From Nocardioides turkmenicus (lineage in GTDB: Bacteria; Actinomycetota; Actinomycetes; Propionibacteriales; Nocardioidaceae), in the NCBI RefSeq assembly GCF_011045035.1, contig NZ_JAALAA010000032.1:1-43990 (forward strand): a DNA stretch of 43,990 nucleotides, read 5' to 3'. Shown here one piece after another: positions 1 to 7,876 of this stretch. The notes under the pieces were generated by a model. The model was not told the DNA's origin, made no database searches, and saw only the letters and a list, made by a program, of their open reading frames with translations. The translations under genes and the position numbers were made by a program. The first letter of the stretch is position 1. Each line of letters opens with the position of its first letter.

Positions 1-2
1 AC

Positions 3-143
3 GGCTCCATCGTCACCATCACACCTACCCGCCACGTCTACACGAGCCCGCCACCGGAACCCTGGCGACCGGACCCACCACCCCTATCGCGGGCAGAGTT
101 CGCGCTGCGCGACGTACTCCTCGACCATCGCCTCGCAGCCTGA
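3..143 (+). CDS. C-terminal fragment, possibly HNH endonuclease/DUF222-type protein (partial)
   Basis: The first 141 nt form an open frame that enters from the left edge and stops with TGA at 141-143. It encodes 46 residues that include VYTSPPPEPWRPDPPPL. Third codon positions are mostly G or C, as in the real genes here. A basic and aromatic stretch followed by a proline-rich tail resembles the extreme C-terminus of actinobacterial DUF222/HNH endonuclease proteins, but no catalytic residues are in view. The family call is therefore a weak inference; the frame itself is better supported than the name. Confidence 0.4.
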   Translation, partial: GSIVTITPTRHVYTSPPPEPWRPDPPPLSRAEFALRDVLLDHRLAA

Positions 144-174
144 CGGGTCAGCCAGCCCAAGCGCACGCCCAGGC

Positions 175-594
175 TCAGTGCGCCAGCATGTCCAGGTAGT
201 GAGGGCTGTGCATCAGCCCGATCAGATTGCCGAACGGGTCGGCGACCGTGGCGATCTCCCAGCCGGGCTCGCCGAGCGGGCGGGGCGCTGAGAGACCGGT
301 GGCGCCGTGGTTGAGCAGGTGGTCGTACGTCTCCTGGATGTCGTCGACGTGCCAGTGCATGATCGCGCCGGCCCGGCTGGCGGGGGAGTGGCCCTCGGGG
401 GCGTAGCGGCGGTCGAGGAGGCCGAGCTCGTCCTGGCTGTCGCCGAGGCGGAACTCGACGTAAGCGGGCTCCTCGGCGGTGGGACGTACGAAGTAGGGCT
501 CGATGCCGAGAAGGTCCTGATACCAGGTGGTGGCCGCCTTCACGTCGTCGACGAGGTAGTTGATGGTGGTGAATCCGCGGAACATGGTGCTCAT
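175..594 (-). CDS. VOC family protein (glyoxalase/bleomycin-resistance fold)
   Basis: 139 aa, cytoplasmic. The N-terminal TTINYLVDDVKAATTWYQDLLG is the typical first beta-alpha unit of the vicinal oxygen chelate fold, and the second module carries MHWHVDDIQETYDHLLNHG and VADPFGNLIGLMH. The DPFGNLIGL ending is the usual C-terminal strand. These folds bind a metal or small molecule, but the substrate cannot be predicted. An ATG at 594 is used here; a second in-frame ATG at 585 lies better spaced from an AAAGG motif and may be the true start. The gene is divergent from the WYL regulator at 671, about 76 bp away, so that regulator may control it (inference). Confidence 0.85.
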   Translation of the reverse strand: MSTMFRGFTTINYLVDDVKAATTWYQDLLGIEPYFVRPTAEEPAYVEFRLGDSQDELGLLDRRYAPEGHSPASRAGAIMHWHVDDIQETYDHLLNHGATGLSAPRPLGEPGWEIATVADPFGNLIGLMHSPHYLDMLAH

Positions 595-670
595 CCTTTC
601 GTGGTGGTGAGATCCATGATTCCGCTCAAAGTGTTCACGTTATGAGCACTTTATGTGGAATTGTTCTGAC

Positions 671-1651
671 GTGAGAGCCGAGCGGATGATCGCGACGCTC
701 CTGCTGCTGCAGGCGCGCGGCCGTGTGACCGCAGCCGAGCTGGCCACCGAGCTGGAGGTCTCGGTCGCGACGGCGCGGCGTGACCTCGAAGCGCTGTCGG
801 CCGCCGGTGTGCCGGTCTATCCGCAGGCAGGTAGAAACGGTGGCTGGTCCCTGGTCGGAGGGGCGCGCACCGACCTGAGCGGACTGACCGGTCCTGAGTC
901 ACAGGCGCTGTTCACGCTGATCGGGCCGGGCGCCGGTGCATCGCCCGAGGCCCGGCAGGCGGTGCGCAAGCTCCTCCGTGCGCTGCCGAGCCCGTTCCGG
1001 GCAGACGCGGTCGCGGCCGCGGAGGCGGTACGTCTCGATGCCGGCGCGTGGGGCGAGCAGCGCCGCTCGCGACCCGAGGTAGTGGACGTCGTGCAGCAGG
1101 CGGTGATCGACCGGCGCCAGGTGCGTCTGGACTACTCCAGCCGCACCGGCCACGTCAGCAATGTCGTGCTCAGTCCGCTGGGCCTGGTGGCCAAGGACGA
1201 CCTCTGGTACCTCCTGGCCACCCGTGACGGCGCTCCGGACGTACGCACCTACCGCATGGACCGGGTCGCCTCGGTCGAGGTGACGACGGAGGAGGCGGAG
1301 CGGCCCGAGGACTTCGACCTGGCTCGTGAGTGGCAGCGGGTCGTGGCGTACGTCGAAGGACGCCGCGCTCGGGTCCGGGCCACCGTGCTGGTGCGGCGTC
1401 GTCATCTGTGGGTGCTGCGGGACCATTTCGGCACCTATCTCGACGTGGTCGGCGACGCGTCCCCTGTCGCCGGGGAGGAGCGGATCGAGGTGACCGTCGC
1501 CGCTCACACCGCCCGGTCCCTCGCCGAGCAGCTGGCCGGATGGGGAGCGATGATCGAGGTCGTCGGCCCTGAGGACGTGCGCCAGGAGCTGGCCCGGATC
1601 GGGGCCGAGCTGGCGGCTGCGTACGGCCGACGGTCGAGCAATTTCGGCTAA
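671..1651 (+). CDS. YafY-type HTH/WYL-domain transcriptional regulator
   Basis: About 326 aa. An N-terminal DeoR-like winged helix (RMIATLLLLQARGRVTAAEL, then SVATARRDLEALSAAGVPV) is followed by a WYL domain with RQVRLDYSSR and LGLVAKDDLWYLLATRDG, and a C-terminal WCX-like extension. WYL regulators bind effectors, often nucleic-acid derived, and act as repressors or activators. The GTG at 671 is chosen because homologues begin immediately before this helix. An in-frame ATG at 653 would add six non-conserved residues (MWNCSD) and cannot be excluded; it has a TATGAG motif 6 nt upstream. The gene is divergent from the VOC gene and probably controls it (inference). Confidence 0.88.
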   Translation: MRAERMIATLLLLQARGRVTAAELATELEVSVATARRDLEALSAAGVPVYPQAGRNGGWSLVGGARTDLSGLTGPESQALFTLIGPGAGASPEARQAVRKLLRALPSPFRADAVAAAEAVRLDAGAWGEQRRSRPEVVDVVQQAVIDRRQVRLDYSSRTGHVSNVVLSPLGLVAKDDLWYLLATRDGAPDVRTYRMDRVASVEVTTEEAERPEDFDLAREWQRVVAYVEGRRARVRATVLVRRRHLWVLRDHFGTYLDVVGDASPVAGEERIEVTVAAHTARSLAEQLAGWGAMIEVVGPEDVRQELARIGAELAAAYGRRSSNFG

Positions 1652-1706
1652 GCGGGTCGTCGGTGGTGGATGGTCTACTTGGAGGGAGATCATCTGAGGA
1701 GGGTGA

Positions 1707-2183
1707 ATGCGCACAGAACAGGTTCGGTTCCCGAAGGAGTACGGCACGCCGAGCGAGCTGCTGGCGTGGGAGGACGTACGTCAGCAGCTGATCGAGGCGA
1801 AGCAGTTCTGGTTCGCGTTCGAGAGGCCCGGGCGGAGCCCGCACGTGACGCCGCTGGACGGGATCTGGTTCGAGGAGAAGCTGGTCTACGGGGGCAGCCC
1901 GGAGACGCTGCACCGGCGGCTGGCCGCGGCGCACCCGAAGGTGACGGTGAACCTGCCGGACCCGTGGAAGCTGGTGGTCATCGAGGGGGAGGTGCGGGAG
2001 ACCAGCTTCGCCCCGGAGGCCGCCGAGGAGATCGCCGGGCTGCTGAACGCGAAGTATCCCGAGTACGGCGAGAACGTCTTCAAGGCGGAGCACTACACCG
2101 ACGCGGCACCGGCCGTGCATCCGCGCCGGATCCGGGCCTGGACGTCGTTCCCCAAGGACGCGACCGCGTTCGTCTTCGACTGA
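1707..2183 (+). CDS. Pyridoxamine 5'-phosphate oxidase-fold (PNPOx-like) protein
   Basis: 158 aa. The split-barrel flavin/F420-binding fold is suggested by KQFWFAFERPGRSPHVTPLDGIWFEEKLVYGG and HPKVTVNLPDPWKLVVIEGEV, the standard strand order of PNPOx-like proteins. Known relatives bind FMN, F420 or heme and reduce or oxidise small molecules; the substrate here is unknown. A strong Shine-Dalgarno sequence, GAGGAGGG, lies a few bases before the ATG. It is one of three PNPOx-fold genes in this window, with those near 31.6 kb and 36.1 kb. It stands 55 nt after the WYL regulator on the same strand. Confidence 0.82.
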   Translation: MRTEQVRFPKEYGTPSELLAWEDVRQQLIEAKQFWFAFERPGRSPHVTPLDGIWFEEKLVYGGSPETLHRRLAAAHPKVTVNLPDPWKLVVIEGEVRETSFAPEAAEEIAGLLNAKYPEYGENVFKAEHYTDAAPAVHPRRIRAWTSFPKDATAFVFD

Positions 2184-2201
2184 ACCGCCGGCTGCCCGTT
2201 G

Positions 2202-2207
2202 TAGTCT
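2202..2207 (+). promoter_or_regulatory. -10-like hexamer TAGTCT placing a leaderless start for the Nudix gene
   Basis: TAGTCT ends 7 nt before the ATG at 2215, the spacing expected between a -10 element and +1. No Shine-Dalgarno motif is needed if the mRNA starts at the ATG. This supports the ATG at 2215. Confidence 0.45.
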
Positions 2208-2214
2208 CCCGGGG

Positions 2215-2661
2215 ATGCATTTCACCGAGTACGACACCCGGGTGGCCGCGTACGCCGTCATCGTCGACACAGGGCGGATCCTGCTGAGCTGGTTCAACGG
2301 CAACCACCGCACCGAGCCGGGCTGGACGCTCCCGGGCGGCGGTGTCGACTACGGCGAGCAGATGCCCGACGCGGTCGCGCGCGAGGTGAAGGAGGAGACC
2401 GGCTACGACGTCGAGGTCGGGGCTCCGCTGACGACCAACGTGTACGTCGTGCCGTTCGAGCCGGGGCGCCGGCCCTACCAGTCCACCCGGGTGATCTTCG
2501 AGGCGAGGATCATCGGGGGTGAGCTGGGCACGCTGGAGGTCGACGGAACCACCGACTTCGCCGCATGGGTCCCGCTCGAGGAGGCGGCCGAGGTGCCTGA
2601 TTCGGCCGCCGACATCGTCCGTCTCGGGATCGACGCCTGGAGGGCTCAGTCCACCCAGTAG
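2215..2661 (+). CDS. Nudix hydrolase
   Basis: 148 aa. A complete Nudix box is present: GGGVDYGEQMPDAVAREVKE followed by ETGY, matching GX5EX7REUXEEXGU with the catalytic glutamates in REVKEETG. Nudix enzymes hydrolyse nucleoside diphosphates linked to another group X, using Mg2+. The C-terminal half (FAAWVPLEEAAEVPDSAADIVRLGIDAW) is the common helix after the box. Substrate is not predictable. Its last 16 bases overlap the 3' end of the convergent cupin gene. The start is supported by a -10-like TAGTCT 7 nt upstream. Confidence 0.92.
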   Translation: MHFTEYDTRVAAYAVIVDTGRILLSWFNGNHRTEPGWTLPGGGVDYGEQMPDAVAREVKEETGYDVEVGAPLTTNVYVVPFEPGRRPYQSTRVIFEARIIGGELGTLEVDGTTDFAAWVPLEEAAEVPDSAADIVRLGIDAWRAQSTQ

Positions 2662-3170
2662 TTGTCGTGGAGCTTGTAGAACTCGGCCAGGTCGTCCGGG
2701 CCGAGCTCGGTGCCCTCGGCGAGCTCGCGCAGCCCCTCGAAGTAGCCCTCCCGCGGCGCGCCCGGGGTGAAGTGGAGCAGCATCGAGGCGGGCTCGTCGG
2801 TCACGTTGCGGAACCCGTGCAGGCCGCCGACCGGCACGTGCACGAAGTCGCCGGCGCTCGCCGGGATCCACTCCTCGCCGTTGTAGATCCGCACCGTCCC
2901 GGTCAGCACGTAGAACGACTCGGCCACCGCCCGGTGGAAGTGTGGGCCAGGGCCGGTCTCGTTGGGACCGAAGTGCCAGCGGTAGAGCCCGTAGTCGCCC
3001 GCGGTGGTCGCGCCGGTGGCGAGATAGTCGACCTTGACGCCGTTGGGATAGCTCAGATCGGGCGCGGCCTTGTCGGGACGGTAGAGCGCCGAGACCTCAC
3101 CGGCCTCGCCGTCGTAGCGCTCGGGCGGGTAGGGAACACCCTTGGTCCCCATCGACTCTGGAAGTGACAT
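2646..3170 (-). CDS. Cupin domain-containing protein
   Basis: 174 aa. Cupin motif 1 is visible as GPGPHFHRAVAESFYVLTGTVRIYNG (histidines and glutamate that bind metal), and motif 2 as PASAGDFVHVPVGGLHGFRNV. A single double-stranded beta-helix domain follows an N-terminal strand-rich segment. Such proteins can be small dioxygenases, isomerases or sensors; nothing fixes the function here. It is convergent with the Nudix gene, with a 16-nt overlap at the 3' ends. Confidence 0.88.
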   Translation of the reverse strand: MSLPESMGTKGVPYPPERYDGEAGEVSALYRPDKAAPDLSYPNGVKVDYLATGATTAGDYGLYRWHFGPNETGPGPHFHRAVAESFYVLTGTVRIYNGEEWIPASAGDFVHVPVGGLHGFRNVTDEPASMLLHFTPGAPREGYFEGLRELAEGTELGPDDLAEFYKLHDNYWVD

Positions 3171-3213
3171 GGGCCCAAACCTGCCCGATCCGCCACGGGT
3201 TGGGAAGCGGATT

Positions 3214-3219
3214 TAGGGT
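3214..3219 (+). promoter_or_regulatory. -10-like TAGGGT before the antibiotic-kinase homologue
   Basis: TAGGGT ends 7 nt before the GTG at 3227. The local sequence (TAGGGTTGCCGCCGTG) is almost the same as the one before uppS at 43934. It supports a leaderless start at 3227 rather than the in-frame ATG at 3164, which overlaps the divergent cupin start. Confidence 0.45.
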
Positions 3220-3226
3220 TGCCGCC

Positions 3227-4135
3227 GTGACGCTCGTCCCGGACTCCTTCCTGGCCCTGGCGGCCAACGTGCCGTCGTGGGCGGCGTGGCTCGACGACCT
3301 CCCGGGCCTGCTGCGCGACCTGGTCGAGGAGTGGTCGCTGACCGTCGACGGCCCCTCCACCCACGGCAACTGTGCCGTCGTGGTCCCGGTGCGCACCGCC
3401 GAGGGCGAAGTCGCCGTGCTGAAGGTCGTCTGGCCGCACTGGGAGGCCGAGCACGAGGCGCTGGCGCTGCAGGTGTGGGGCGGTCGGGGTGCCGTACGTC
3501 TGCTGCGGGCCGACCCGAAGCGGTTCGCGCTCCTGCTCGAACGGCTGCGCCCTGCGGACCTCTCGGAGATGTGGGACGTGCAGGCGTGCGAGATCGTGGG
3601 CGGGTTCTACCGACGGCTGCACGTCCCGGCTCCGCCGCAGCTGCGTACGTTGTCGGCGCAGGCCGCACGGTGGGCCGCCGAGCTGGGGGAGAAGGAGCGG
3701 CGGCTCCCGGTCCCGCCGCGGATGGTCGAGCAGGCCCGGGCGATCGCCCGCGACTTCGCCCGTGACGAGTCCACCGACGGCAGGCTGATCCACACGGATC
3801 TTCATTTCGCCAACGTTCTCCAGGGTGACCGTGAGGAGTGGCTGGTCATCGACCCGAAACCCCTCTCCGGCGACCCGCACTACGAGCTCGCGCCGATGCT
3901 CTGGAACCGCTTCGACGAGTACGCAGGGCGGATCCGGGACGGTGTCCGCGACCGGTTCTTCGCCTTGGTCGACGCCGCCGAGCTCGACGAGGACCGCGCC
4001 CGGGCCTGGGCGATCCTGCGCCTGGTCGTCAACGTGAAGGGCGAGCTCGAGGAGAACCAGGCGCCCGACAAGGCTGGACCTGACAAAGAGTGGATCACCG
4101 CGATGATCTCGGTCGCCAAGGCCGTTCAGGACTGA
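3227..4135 (+). CDS. Aminoglycoside/hydroxyurea phosphotransferase family kinase
   Basis: About 302 aa. The kinase-like fold is shown by GRLIHTDLHFANVL (catalytic loop, HTDLHxxN in place of HGDLHxxN) and LVIDPKPLSGDPHYELAPML (the metal-binding DPKP motif). Members of PF04655 phosphorylate streptomycin at the 6-position or hydroxyurea. Chromosomal copies in soil actinobacteria are common and often of unknown substrate, so resistance is not demonstrated. The N-terminal lobe contains GNCAVVVPVRTAEGEVAVLKVVWP with the probable ATP-binding lysine. Start GTG 3227 is chosen from the promoter spacing and from homologue length. Confidence 0.85.
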   Translation: MTLVPDSFLALAANVPSWAAWLDDLPGLLRDLVEEWSLTVDGPSTHGNCAVVVPVRTAEGEVAVLKVVWPHWEAEHEALALQVWGGRGAVRLLRADPKRFALLLERLRPADLSEMWDVQACEIVGGFYRRLHVPAPPQLRTLSAQAARWAAELGEKERRLPVPPRMVEQARAIARDFARDESTDGRLIHTDLHFANVLQGDREEWLVIDPKPLSGDPHYELAPMLWNRFDEYAGRIRDGVRDRFFALVDAAELDEDRARAWAILRLVVNVKGELEENQAPDKAGPDKEWITAMISVAKAVQD

Positions 4136-4242
4136 GGACCGACTCAGCCACCGGGTTGCCGGAATCACCTCCGCCGATCGCTCCCAGCCCCTACGCTCGA
4201 TCAGCCGGCAACGGCGCCGGCCGCGGGACGACGGAGGTCGTG

Positions 4243-5790
4243 ATGAGACGTTTCCTGTTCGCAGTGGTGAGTGTCGTGGCGCTGTTCGCGACGATGACGG
4301 CCCCCGCGTCACCTGCGGCGGCCGCGGAGAGCGACCCGCCCGAGCAGTGGCGGAGCCTGTGGGTCGACGGTTTCAACCGAGGCATCTACACCCCCGCGCA
4401 GGTCGACGACCTGGTCCAGGTCGCCCAGGACATGCACGTCAACGCGCTGATCGTGCAGACCGCCCGGCGGTGGGACTGCTTCTGCAACAACGCGCTCTAC
4501 CCGCGTACGGATGCGGCCATCGACCCCGCCCCCTACGACCCGCTCCAGGAGATCATCACCGAGGCGCACGCGGCCGGGATCGAGGTGCACGCCTGGGTCA
4601 ACGTCAACACGATGTGGAACTCCGCGACCGCACCGCGCTCGCCCGAGCACGCGTTCAACCAGCACGGGCCGACCGCGACCGGGGAAGCCAGGTGGCTGAA
4701 CAAGAAGTACGACGGCACCGAACGCGTCGGCGCGAACTCCTACGCCGACCCGGGCCACCCCGGCGTCGTCGACTACATCGTCGCGGGCGTGCAGTCGATC
4801 GTGCAGAACTACGACGTCGACGGGATCAACCTCGACTACGTCCGTTACCCCGACGGCTCCTCCACGACCACCCACAGCGACTGGGGCTACAACGACGTCT
4901 CGGTCGCTCGCTTCCAGGCGGCCACGGGGCGTACGGACGTTCCGGTCCCGTCGGACGCGCAGTGGAGCCAGTGGCGACGTGACCAGGTCACCGGCCTGGT
5001 CCGCAAGATCTACCTCGGGCTCTGGTCGGTGGGCCCGAGCGTACGGCTCTCGATGGACGCGATCACCTACGGCAACGGACCCCAGGCGGTCGGCGGCTGG
5101 ACCAAGACCCGCACGTACGCCGAGGTCCTACAGGACTGGAAGGGCTGGCTGGCCGAGGGGATCATGGACACCGCGGTGACCATGAACTACAAGCGCGACT
5201 GGCAGCCGGCGCAGGCGACGATGTACGACGAGTGGTCGGAGTTCCTCGCCGACAACCAGGCCGAGCGGCAGGCGGTCAACGGACCGGCGCTCTACCTGAA
5301 CTCCGTGGCCGACTCGGTGGCGCAGGCCTGGCAGGCGGTCGCGCCGAGCGCCGCGGGCAACCTGGCCGCTGGGTGGAGCGGGTACGCCTACGCCAACCCG
5401 ACCCGTGAGGCCCTCGCCGACCCGTCGACCCGGCCCACCGAGCTGGCTGCGCTGACGGCGGCGCTCGCCGGGCCGGGTGGGCCGTTCGAGGCGCCGGCGG
5501 CGGTGCCCGACATGCCCTGGAAGTCGGCGCCGACCGACGGGCACGTGGCCGGCGTCGTCCGCCTCGCCGACGGCACGGCGCTCGATCAGGCGGCCGTGAC
5601 GCTGCGACCGCTCGACCACGCGGGACCGTCAGTGTCCACCGCGACCGACGGCTCGGGCTGGTTCGGCGTCGTGCACGTGCCGCCCGGGCTCTACCAGGTC
5701 CGCGTCGACGTGCCCGAGGACTCCGACCAGCGTCCCGTCGATGTCGTACGTGTCCAGGCTGGAGGGATCGCGACAGCCTCGTTCTCCTGA
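4243..5790 (+). CDS. Secreted GHL10-family glycoside hydrolase-like protein with C-terminal beta-sandwich domain
   Basis: About 515 aa. It has a signal peptide (MRRFLFAVVSVVALFATMTA, cleavage likely near the AAAA stretch). The body matches the GHL10/DUF187 TIM-barrel family: WRSLWVDGFNRGIYTPAQVD, AHAAGIEVHAWVNVNTMW, and DVDGINLDYVRYPDG, where D and E/D near strand ends are the expected catalytic positions. The last ~80 residues (GHVAGVVRLADGTALDQAAV onward) look like a carboxypeptidase-regulatory-type beta-sandwich. Relatives are thought to act on cell-wall or matrix glycans. GGAGG at 4233-4237 with 5-nt spacing picks ATG 4243; the frame is open 51 codons further upstream but has no signal there. 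Confidence 0.88.
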   Translation: MRRFLFAVVSVVALFATMTAPASPAAAAESDPPEQWRSLWVDGFNRGIYTPAQVDDLVQVAQDMHVNALIVQTARRWDCFCNNALYPRTDAAIDPAPYDPLQEIITEAHAAGIEVHAWVNVNTMWNSATAPRSPEHAFNQHGPTATGEARWLNKKYDGTERVGANSYADPGHPGVVDYIVAGVQSIVQNYDVDGINLDYVRYPDGSSTTTHSDWGYNDVSVARFQAATGRTDVPVPSDAQWSQWRRDQVTGLVRKIYLGLWSVGPSVRLSMDAITYGNGPQAVGGWTKTRTYAEVLQDWKGWLAEGIMDTAVTMNYKRDWQPAQATMYDEWSEFLADNQAERQAVNGPALYLNSVADSVAQAWQAVAPSAAGNLAAGWSGYAYANPTREALADPSTRPTELAALTAALAGPGGPFEAPAAVPDMPWKSAPTDGHVAGVVRLADGTALDQAAVTLRPLDHAGPSVSTATDGSGWFGVVHVPPGLYQVRVDVPEDSDQRPVDVVRVQAGGIATASFS

Positions 5791-5849
5791 GCCGGCAGCC
5801 GGCGGATAACCGTTCGACGGTCTCCGGGCCGGGCCGCGACACTAGGCGC

Positions 5850-6494
5850 ATGCCAGTCGTGCGAAGCGTCAACGTCGGTCGGTCCAAGCCCGCTGAGTGG
5901 GCGGAGGTGGGCGCTACCTCGATGGAGAAGCTGTCGGTCGTGGAGCCGGTGACGGTCGGTGCCGAGGGGATCGTCACCGACACCCAGACCGACCGGCGCC
6001 ACCACGGCGGCCAGGAGCAGGCGGTCTACGCCTTCGCCCGCGAGGACCTCGATCTGTGGGGCTCGCGGCTGGGCGTGACGCTTCGCGACGGACAGTTCGC
6101 CGAGAACCTCACCACCGAGGGGATCGACATCAACGCCGCTCTGGTGGGCGAGCAGTGGCGGATCGGGACGGTGCTGCTGCAGGTCTGCAGCGTGCGTACG
6201 CCGTGCAACGACTTCAAGAACTGGATGGGTGTCTCCGGCTACGACAACGCCCAGTGGGTCAAGAGGTTCACGGCTGAGGGGCGTCCGGGTCCCTACCTCC
6301 GGGTCCTCGAGGAGGGGCAGCTCCAGGCCGGCGACGAGATCGTCGTCGTCGACCGCCCCGACCACGACGTCACCGTCTCGACCCTCTTCAAGGCCCTCAC
6401 CACCGACCGCAGCCTGCTCCCGAGCCTCCTCGGCATCGAGGGGCTCGGGGACAAGCCGCGGGCGGTGGCGGAGAAGTACGTCGCCGCCGGCTGA
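5850..6494 (+). CDS. MOSC domain-containing protein
   Basis: 214 aa. MOSC (molybdenum cofactor sulfurase C-terminal) features: GIVTDTQTDRRHHGGQEQAVYAFAREDLDLWG near the N-terminus, FAENLTTEGIDINAALVGEQWRIG, and the conserved cysteine in RTPCNDFKNWMG. Family members such as YiiM bind molybdenum cofactor and reduce N-hydroxylated compounds. A -10-like GACACT lies 6 nt before the ATG. The gene ends 3 bp from the convergent sigma-factor partner gene. Confidence 0.9.
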   Translation: MPVVRSVNVGRSKPAEWAEVGATSMEKLSVVEPVTVGAEGIVTDTQTDRRHHGGQEQAVYAFAREDLDLWGSRLGVTLRDGQFAENLTTEGIDINAALVGEQWRIGTVLLQVCSVRTPCNDFKNWMGVSGYDNAQWVKRFTAEGRPGPYLRVLEEGQLQAGDEIVVVDRPDHDVTVSTLFKALTTDRSLLPSLLGIEGLGDKPRAVAEKYVAAG

Positions 6495-6497
6495 GTC

Positions 6498-7313
6498 TCA
6501 GTCCTTGCTCAGCGGCACCTGGACCGGATCACCGTCGGTGTCATAGGCGTGCCAGGCGTACGCCCTGCTGTCGCCCCGGTGCAGTTCCTCGTCGGTCACC
6601 TCGCCAGGCCCCAACCAGGTGACAGCCGCGTCATCGACGATCACCGCGGGGAAGGTCTTCTCACCCAGAGTGACCTCCACGGAGGCGACCTCGTCGGGCA
6701 CCCGCAGGACCATGGTGGTGCCGGTGTCCAGGCCCCAGCTGACGGTCTCCGGCCACTTGTCGGCGGCATGCTCGGACATGGCGAAGGTCCGCCCGCTGGC
6801 CTCGGTTGCCTCGAACCGGTGCCCCACCGGCATGCCTCCGGGTGTCGAGCACGTCACCAGGTGACCGTTGCCGATGAAGAGCGCCTCGATGCCGGTCTCA
6901 CGGCGTTCGGCGACGGTGGGGTGGGTGCCGGCTGGGATCTCGCCGGTCGCCGTGCTGGTGCGGCTGAGCGGCTCGGTCGCATAGGCGCTGGTCAGGCACG
7001 AGTCACTCAGTTGGTCGAGCTCGTCCGCACTCAGGTTGGTCGGCCCTCCCGACCAGTCGACGGTGGCCGTTGGGGCGATCCGCCCAGGAGCCGGGGGTGC
7101 GGTCGCGATCGGCGGTGAGGACTCTCCGACGACCTCCGGAACGACGACGTACGCAGCGGCTGCAAGGGCCGCGACACCGACTGCGCCCACGATGGCGGTG
7201 GAGGTGCGACGGCGGTGCCGCATGTGGTCGCCGCGGGCGAGAATCGCGTCGGCGGGGCGATCGAGCGTGGGGCCGTCCAGGGTGTGGAGGGCGTCTTCGA
7301 GGTCGGTGTTCAC
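6498..7313 (-). CDS. Membrane-anchored protein coupled to ECF sigma factor (candidate anti-sigma or effector)
   Basis: About 271 aa. A cytoplasmic N-terminus of ~60 residues (NTDLEDALHTLDGPTLDRPA) is followed by one membrane segment (STAIVGAVGVAALAAAAYVV) and a long extracytoplasmic part with low-complexity PPIATAPPAPGR and no recognised domain. The GTG start overlaps the sigma-factor stop in a GTGA arrangement (7310-7313), so the two are translationally coupled. Position and topology fit an anti-sigma factor, but no zinc-binding HxxxCxxC motif is present and the N-terminal region is short. The anti-sigma role is inference only. Confidence 0.75.
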   Translation of the reverse strand: MNTDLEDALHTLDGPTLDRPADAILARGDHMRHRRRTSTAIVGAVGVAALAAAAYVVVPEVVGESSPPIATAPPAPGRIAPTATVDWSGGPTNLSADELDQLSDSCLTSAYATEPLSRTSTATGEIPAGTHPTVAERRETGIEALFIGNGHLVTCSTPGGMPVGHRFEATEASGRTFAMSEHAADKWPETVSWGLDTGTTMVLRVPDEVASVEVTLGEKTFPAVIVDDAAVTWLGPGEVTDEELHRGDSRAYAWHAYDTDGDPVQVPLSKD

Positions 7314-7831
7314 GAGGGATTCCCTTCGAACGTGAGCTCTGCTCGCAAGGTGGCGAGCGCGTGGTGCAGGAGCGCCTTGGCCGTGCCGGGCGCGATGCCG
7401 AGTGCCCGGGCGGTCGTGGCGGTGTCGAGGTCGAGCAGATAGCGGTGCACGACGACCTCGCGTTGGCGCGGAGGCAGGCGGCGTACGGCCTCGATCAGGA
7501 CCGAGGAGGTATCCAGGTCGTGGGTAGCGGCGGGGCGCTCCGGTGGTTCGGTGACCACTTCGCGGCGGCGTCGTCGCCACCAGGAGATGTCGGCGTTGAT
7601 CGCCGTGCGGACGACCCACGCGCGGGGCGAGTCGGCGCTGCGTACGCTCGGCCACCTGGACCACGCCCGGGCGAACGCCTCGGCCACGGCTTCCTCGGCG
7701 CGGTCGGGAGCTATGCCGTAGGCGATCGCGGCCCGTAGGCAGCGGTCCTTGTTGCCGGCGTAGAACTTGGTGAACTCGTCTCTGGTCACACCATCTGGAC
7801 GCCCTGGACGGGCGGATGGTTTAGGCCGCAC
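7310..7831 (-). CDS. SigE-family ECF RNA polymerase sigma factor
   Basis: 173 aa. Region 2 is FTKFYAGNKDRCLRAAIAYG with AEEAVAEAFARAWSRWPSVR and SPRAWVVRTAINADISWWRR; region 4 is LPPRQREVVVHRYLLDLDTA followed by ARALGIAPGTAKALLHHALA, the helix-turn-helix that reads the -35 element. The length is typical of the SigE-like (ECF) subfamily of Streptomyces and Nocardioides. Start GTG 7831 is preceded by TAATCG 6 nt upstream; an internal GTG at 7789 (VTRDEF) is an alternative and would still keep region 2 whole. The stop overlaps the start of the membrane partner gene. The GTGA overlap implies matched expression. Confidence 0.9.
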   Translation of the reverse strand: MRPKPSARPGRPDGVTRDEFTKFYAGNKDRCLRAAIAYGIAPDRAEEAVAEAFARAWSRWPSVRSADSPRAWVVRTAINADISWWRRRRREVVTEPPERPAATHDLDTSSVLIEAVRRLPPRQREVVVHRYLLDLDTATTARALGIAPGTAKALLHHALATLRAELTFEGNPS

Positions 7832-7876
7832 GAAAAACGATTACCAGGAACCGGGGATGTGCGGAAGAGTGCCCGC

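Noticed and set aside
636..657. Palindrome between the VOC and WYL genes as an operator
   Set aside because: Only alternate positions pair in CACGTTATGAGC...GTG; too weak to call.
3164..3226. ATG at 3164 as start of the antibiotic-kinase homologue
   Set aside because: It would overlap the start of the divergent cupin gene and add residues not typical of the family; GTG 3227 has a promoter-like element at the right distance.
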